Made by a program: the position numbers and the translations under genes | Shown: piece after piece, positions 60,266 through 64,000 of the stretch | Position numbering within the stretch: the first letter of the stretch is position 1 | Layout of the letters: the number at the start of each line of letters is the position of its first letter | Notes under the pieces: generated by a model | Told to the model about the DNA's origin: nothing | What the model saw: only the letters and a program-made list of their open reading frames with translations | The model's database searches: none | DNA from: Lysobacter sp. FW306-1B-D06B | Lineage (GTDB): Bacteria > Pseudomonadota > Gammaproteobacteria > Xanthomonadales > Xanthomonadaceae | Assembly (NCBI RefSeq): GCF_038446665.1 | Contig: NZ_CP151802.1 | Span: 1,798,001-1,862,000, forward strand | Direction of reading: 5' to 3' | Length of the DNA: 64,000 nucleotides

Positions 60266-62347
60266 ATGTCTGATCGCCGCATCCGCGCTCATGCGCTTTC
60301 CGTCGCAACCGCCATCGCCCTGTCGTCGGCGCTCGCCGCTCCGGCGCTTGCGCAGCAGGCCCGCGTCAATCTCTCGGGCCTGGACGCCGAGACGAAGAAC
60401 GACCGCTTCATCGTCAAGTACAAGGACGGCAGCGCCGAACGCGCCAATGTCGCCACGCTGCAAAGTTCGCTGAGCACGGCCGCCGCCTCTTCGACGGGTC
60501 GCGGCAAGGCCCTGGGACTGAAGCATCTGCGTCGCATCGCCACCGGCGCCGACGTGGTGCGCGCCGACCGCAAGCTGGACCGCGTGGAGGCCGAGAGCCT
60601 CATGCGCCAGATCGCGGCCGATCCGAACGTCGAGTACGTCGAGGTCGACAAGATCAACAAGCCGCTGCTCACGCCCAACGACACGCGCTACAGCGAGCAA
60701 TGGGGCTACTCCGGCACGTACGGCATCAAGGCCAACCAGGCCTGGGATGTCACCAACGGCGCAGGCGCGGTGGTCGCGGTGCTCGACACCGGCATCACCA
60801 ACCACAGCGACCTCAACGCGAACGTGCTGCCGGGTTACGACTTCATCATCGACACCGCGGTGTCGAACGACGGCAACGGCCGCGACAGCGACGCCAGCGA
60901 TCCGGGCGACTGGGTCAGCGCGAACCAATGCGGCGGCTCGCATGCCGCGCAAGGTTCCAGCTGGCACGGCACGCACGTGGCCGGCACTATCGCGGCGGTG
61001 ACCAACAACGCCAAGGGCGTGGCCGGCGTGGCGTACGGCGCGAAGATCGTGCCGGTGCGCGTGCTGGGCACCTGCGGCGGTTACGACTCCGACATCGCCG
61101 ACGCGATCATCTGGGCCTCCGGCGGCACCGTCAGCGGCGTGCCGGCCAATGCCAATCCGGCCGAAGTCATCAACCTCAGCCTCGGCGGCAGCGGCGCATG
61201 CGGCACCACGACGCAGAACGCGATCAACAGCGCGGTCGGCCGCGGCACCACGCTCGTCATCGCCGCGGGCAACGACAACGTCAACGTGTCCAACGCCTCG
61301 CCGGCGAACTGCAACAGCGTCATCGCCGTGGCGTCGATCACCAGCACCGGCGCACGTTCGAGCTTCTCCAACTACGGCTCGCTGATCGACATCGCCGCGC
61401 CGGGCTCGAACATCCTGTCCACGCTCAACAGCGGTTCGACCACGCCGGGCTCGGAAACCTACGCCAGCTACAACGGCACCTCGATGGCGACGCCGCACGT
61501 CGCGGGCGTGGTCGCGCTGCTGCAGGCCGTGGCGACCACGCCGAAGACGCCGGCGCAGGTGGAGGCGCTGATCAAGGCCAACGTCACCGCGTTCCCGTCG
61601 ACGCCGTCGCAGCCGATCGGCCCGGGCATCCTCAACGCCAAGGCCGTGGTCGACGCCGCCAACGGCACCACGCCGCCGCCCACCGGCCAGCTGACCAACG
61701 GCACGCCGGTCACCGGCCTGTCGGGCAGTGCCGGCACGGAGCTGCGCTACACGCTGGTCGTGCCCTCCGGCGCCAGCGGGCTGAGCTTCGTCACCTCCGG
61801 CGGCAGCGGCGACGCGGACCTGTTCGTGAAGTTCGGCAGCGCGCCGACCACGACCAGCTACGACTGCAAGTCCGAAGGCAGCAGCAACGCCGAGACCTGC
61901 AACATCGCCACCGCACAGGCGGGCACGTACCACGTGCTGGTGCGCGGCTACTCGGCGTTCTCGGGCCTGAGCCTGACCGGCAGCTACACCACCGGCGGTG
62001 GCGGCACGCAGACCTACAGCAACGCCACCGACTACACGATCAGCGACAACGCCACCGTCGACAGCCCGATCACGGTGTCCGGCCGCAGCGGCAACGCGCC
62101 GACCAACGCCTCGGTCACCGTCGCCATCGTGCACACCTACCAGGGCGACCTGAAGGTGGACCTGGTCGCGCCCGACGGCAGCCTCTACAACGTGCACAAC
62201 CGCACCGGCGGCAGCGCGGACAACGTCAACAAGACGGTGACGTTCAACCTGTCGAGCGAAGCGCTCAACGGCACGTGGAAGCTGCGCGTGAACGACAACG
62301 CATCGGGCGACACCGGCTACATCAACAGCTGGTCGGTGACGTTCTGA
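60266..62347 (+). CDS. Secreted subtilisin-like serine protease with PPC and P domains
   Basis: Extracellular S8 peptidase of 693 aa. The order is signal peptide (1-30), an I9-type propeptide (about 45-130, RFIVKYKDGSAERAN, ADPNVEYVEVDKINKP), then the catalytic domain (about 140-455) with D174 in AVLDTGITNH, H234 in WHGTHVAG, N336 in AAGND and S406 in NGTSMATPHVAG. A PPC (pre-peptidase C-terminal) domain covers about 470-575 and a P/proprotein-convertase domain about 583-693. The catalytic triad is intact. Similar enzymes of Lysobacter act in lysis or nutrition. The P domain is nearly identical in DNA to that of the next gene. Confidence 0.95.
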   Translation: MSDRRIRAHALSVATAIALSSALAAPALAQQARVNLSGLDAETKNDRFIVKYKDGSAERANVATLQSSLSTAAASSTGRGKALGLKHLRRIATGADVVRADRKLDRVEAESLMRQIAADPNVEYVEVDKINKPLLTPNDTRYSEQWGYSGTYGIKANQAWDVTNGAGAVVAVLDTGITNHSDLNANVLPGYDFIIDTAVSNDGNGRDSDASDPGDWVSANQCGGSHAAQGSSWHGTHVAGTIAAVTNNAKGVAGVAYGAKIVPVRVLGTCGGYDSDIADAIIWASGGTVSGVPANANPAEVINLSLGGSGACGTTTQNAINSAVGRGTTLVIAAGNDNVNVSNASPANCNSVIAVASITSTGARSSFSNYGSLIDIAAPGSNILSTLNSGSTTPGSETYASYNGTSMATPHVAGVVALLQAVATTPKTPAQVEALIKANVTAFPSTPSQPIGPGILNAKAVVDAANGTTPPPTGQLTNGTPVTGLSGSAGTELRYTLVVPSGASGLSFVTSGGSGDADLFVKFGSAPTTTSYDCKSEGSSNAETCNIATAQAGTYHVLVRGYSAFSGLSLTGSYTTGGGGTQTYSNATDYTISDNATVDSPITVSGRSGNAPTNASVTVAIVHTYQGDLKVDLVAPDGSLYNVHNRTGGSADNVNKTVTFNLSSEALNGTWKLRVNDNASGDTGYINSWSVTF
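61997..62096 (+). repeat. 100-bp perfect direct repeat, copy 1 (P domain of serine protease)
   Basis: Identical to 63743-63842, 1,746 bp downstream, over 100 consecutive bases with no mismatch. It encodes the glycine linker and the first part of the P domain (TYSNATDYTISDNATVDSPI and ITVSGRSGN). Identity falls off gradually beyond the repeat, though both P domains stay related. The in-frame offset shows that a coding module was copied or converted. Confidence 0.95.
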
Positions 62348-62365
62348 TCTGAAGTTGTGACCAAA

Positions 62366-62393
62366 CCCGCTCCCGGCACGCGCCGGGAGCGGG
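62366..62393 (+). terminator. Terminator after serine protease gene
   Basis: CCCGCTCCCGGC and GCCGGGAGCGGG form a 12-bp stem around ACGC, followed by GATTTCC. It lies 18 bp after the stop. Confidence 0.85.
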
Positions 62394-62485
62394 GATTTCC
62401 TGCCGCGGCGCACGGATCGGCGCAGCGCATCGCGTCCGATGCGCGTCGCGGGGAAGGACACCCATCCACGCAGGAGGACATACGT

Positions 62486-64000
62486 ATGAACCGCAGGATT
62501 TCCATGCATTCGCGCGTGCTGGTCGCGACCGGCGCGCTGCTGCTGTGCGGCACCGCGATCTCCGCCGAGCCGCTGTTTCTGGGCCCGGCGCAGGTGCAGT
62601 CGGCCTCGGCCACCACCGCCGGCCGCCTGGCCGCCAACGCCACCACCACCTCGTTGCGCGCGCTGCGCACCAACCCCGCGGCGGTGAGCGAGAGCAACGC
62701 CGAGATCGGCCTCGACCTCGGCCTGCGCAACGTCAACGCCGTGCTCGAAAAGGCGCAGGCGCAGCCCGACGGCAGCCTGGTCTGGATCGGCCACGTTCGC
62801 GAAACAGCCAAGGCGCGCACGATGACCGCGCGCGAAGTGAAGCACGACGAGAACAACTCCGTGATCCTGGTGAGGCGGGGGCAGGGCATCACCGGCAACG
62901 TGCGCGTGAATGGCCAACTCTACCGCATCCGCCCGCTGCCCGACGGCAGCCACGCGGTGATCGAAGTCAACGAGCGGGCGATGCCGCCGGATCATCCCAG
63001 CGCCTTCGGTGATCTTCCGCAGATCAACATGGAACCGCCCGCCGGACGCGTCGGCGCGCTCGCCATCGATCCTGGCCCAACGGCGACGATCCGCGTGCTG
63101 GTCGTGGCGACCAGCGCCGCCGTCTCCGCCTACGGCGGCGACATGCAGGCGCTCGCGCAGCTGGCGGTGGCCGAGTCCAACCAGGGCTACGTCAACTCGA
63201 ACGTCGGCATCAACCTGGAACTGGCAGGTTACAGCAGCGTCACCTACAACGACGTCGGCATGAGCACCGACCTGTCGCGCTTCCGCGGCACCAGCGACGG
63301 CTACATGGACACCATCCACGCGCTGCGTGACAGCAATGCGGCCGACGTTGCGGTGCTGATCGGCAATGACAGTTCCGCCTGCGGCCTGGCGTCGGGCATC
63401 GGCTCCAGCGCGACGACGGCGTTCGCGACCGCGTACTGGGATTGCGCCACGGGCTATTACTCGTTCGCGCACGAAATCGGCCACCTGCAGTCGGCACGGC
63501 ATGATCCCGCGACCGATCCGAGCACCTCGCCCTACGCCTACGGCCACGGCTACCGCGCGCCCAACAACGCGTGGCGCACGATCATGGCCTACGACTGCAC
63601 CAGCGGCTGCCCGCGCCTGAACTACTGGTCGAACCCGGACGTCACCTACCAGGGCGTCGCGATGGGCACGGCGGCCACCAGCCACAACCAGCGCGTGCTG
63701 GTGAACACCAAGGCGACCATCGCGGCCTTCCGCGGCGGCGGTGGTGGCGGCACGCAGACCTACAGCAACGCCACCGACTACACGATCAGCGACAACGCCA
63801 CCGTCGACAGCCCGATCACGGTGTCCGGCCGCAGCGGCAACGGCCCGGCGAGCGCGTCGATCGCGGTGAACATCGTGCACACCTACCGCGGTGACCTGAA
63901 GGTCGACCTCGTCGCGCCCGACGGCACGCTCTACAACATCCACAACCGCACCGGCGGCAGCGCGGACAACCTCGTCGGCACCTATACGAAGAACCTGACG
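62486..64000 (+). CDS. Secreted metzincin zinc protease with P domain, cut by window edge
   Basis: Exported metalloprotease; 505 codons are present and the 3' end is missing. An ideal AGGAGGA precedes the ATG at 62486. Residues 1-27 form a signal peptide. A long prodomain follows to about residue 195. The catalytic domain has the zinc motif HEIGHLQSARHD (H329, E330, H333, H339) and a Met-turn TIMAYDC near 366-371, with surrounding cysteines, placing it near reprolysin-like/peptidyl-Asp metallopeptidases. After a glycine run the P domain starts near residue 424, nearly identical to that of the serine protease. The two adjacent genes probably act in extracellular protein degradation. Confidence 0.93.
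   Translation, partial: MNRRISMHSRVLVATGALLLCGTAISAEPLFLGPAQVQSASATTAGRLAANATTTSLRALRTNPAAVSESNAEIGLDLGLRNVNAVLEKAQAQPDGSLVWIGHVRETAKARTMTAREVKHDENNSVILVRRGQGITGNVRVNGQLYRIRPLPDGSHAVIEVNERAMPPDHPSAFGDLPQINMEPPAGRVGALAIDPGPTATIRVLVVATSAAVSAYGGDMQALAQLAVAESNQGYVNSNVGINLELAGYSSVTYNDVGMSTDLSRFRGTSDGYMDTIHALRDSNAADVAVLIGNDSSACGLASGIGSSATTAFATAYWDCATGYYSFAHEIGHLQSARHDPATDPSTSPYAYGHGYRAPNNAWRTIMAYDCTSGCPRLNYWSNPDVTYQGVAMGTAATSHNQRVLVNTKATIAAFRGGGGGGTQTYSNATDYTISDNATVDSPITVSGRSGNGPASASIAVNIVHTYRGDLKVDLVAPDGTLYNIHNRTGGSADNLVGTYTKNLT
63743..63842 (+). repeat. 100-bp perfect direct repeat, copy 2 (P domain of metalloprotease)
   Basis: Exact copy of 61997-62096, in the same codon frame. The left boundary lies in the glycine-codon run before the P domain, and the right boundary just after RSGN. 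The flanking linker also differs in glycine number, as expected for slippage or conversion at such runs. Confidence 0.95.

Noticed and set aside
60194..63943. A very long open frame on the minus strand, antisense to both proteases
   Set aside because: Its composition (runs of Arg, Ala, Gly, Val and His) is what a high-GC coding strand gives in the opposite frame. The plus-strand frames have signal peptides, catalytic motifs and ribosome-binding sites.

Overview
The window is high-GC, densely packed bacterial chromosome. Gene content and order point to the Xanthomonadaceae/Lysobacteraceae, most probably Lysobacter or a close relative. The evidence is an ahpC-ahpF-oxyR cluster, an lptD-surA-pdxA-ksgA-apaG-apaH operon, several intergenic repeat families of the kind seen in this family, and secreted proteases carrying C-terminal P domains. 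The genus is an inference. No tRNA, rRNA, CRISPR array, prophage or complete insertion sequence was found.

Layout. 1-4.2 kb: bioA (cut by the left edge), divergent from nudE-cysQ-small membrane protein-mazG-Mpo1-like. 4.2-10.6 kb: a DUF486 membrane protein, then a response regulator/histidine kinase pair followed by a MacA/MacB-type export system. 10.6-16.9 kb: a type III asparaginase, two small minus-strand enzymes, dgkA-terC, and a LemA-TPM-TPM cluster. 17-19.9 kb: lgt-thyA-secreted protein-folA. 19.9-27 kb: the minus-strand outer-membrane/ribosome-maturation operon lptD to apaH. 27.2-31.9 kb: a minus-strand trio (DUF6580-like membrane protein, cobalamin adenosyltransferase, HDAC-like deacetylase), divergent from two ubiquinone hydroxylases. 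31.9-36.6 kb: EF-hand protein, and glnS-lipoprotein-deaminase-rlmM. 36.7-38.3 kb: DUF2007 protein, apt and a membrane protein. 38.3-41.9 kb: peroxide defence (oxyR, ahpF, ahpC) with a recognisable OxyR operator. 42-49.3 kb: prmC, an outer-membrane protein with a coupled leader ORF, pip, Nudix, exonuclease, nitroreductase and a large DUF1631 protein. 49.4-54.2 kb: a transhydrogenase locus split in two by an ECF sigma-factor cassette. 54.4-59.8 kb: accessory regulators (AraC and MocR types) with two paralogous membrane proteins, then sufT. 60.2-64 kb: a secreted subtilisin-like protease and a secreted zinc metalloprotease (cut by the right edge) that share a near-identical P domain.

Functional themes. 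Most of the window is housekeeping: one-carbon/thymidylate metabolism, lipoprotein and LPS assembly, tRNA charging and quinone synthesis. The most unusual parts are the coupled 26-codon ORF before the outer-membrane protein, the ECF sigma cassette with an 11-residue-repeat protein inside the pnt locus, the AraC/MocR region with duplicated membrane proteins and a shared motif, the 100-bp perfect repeat joining the two proteases, the repeat-derived tail of the ABC ATPase, and the basic tail on ApaH. I did not see a complete, clearly new defence or biosynthetic system. Distances, motifs and residue numbers come from reading the sequence; family names come from motif recognition, without database searches.
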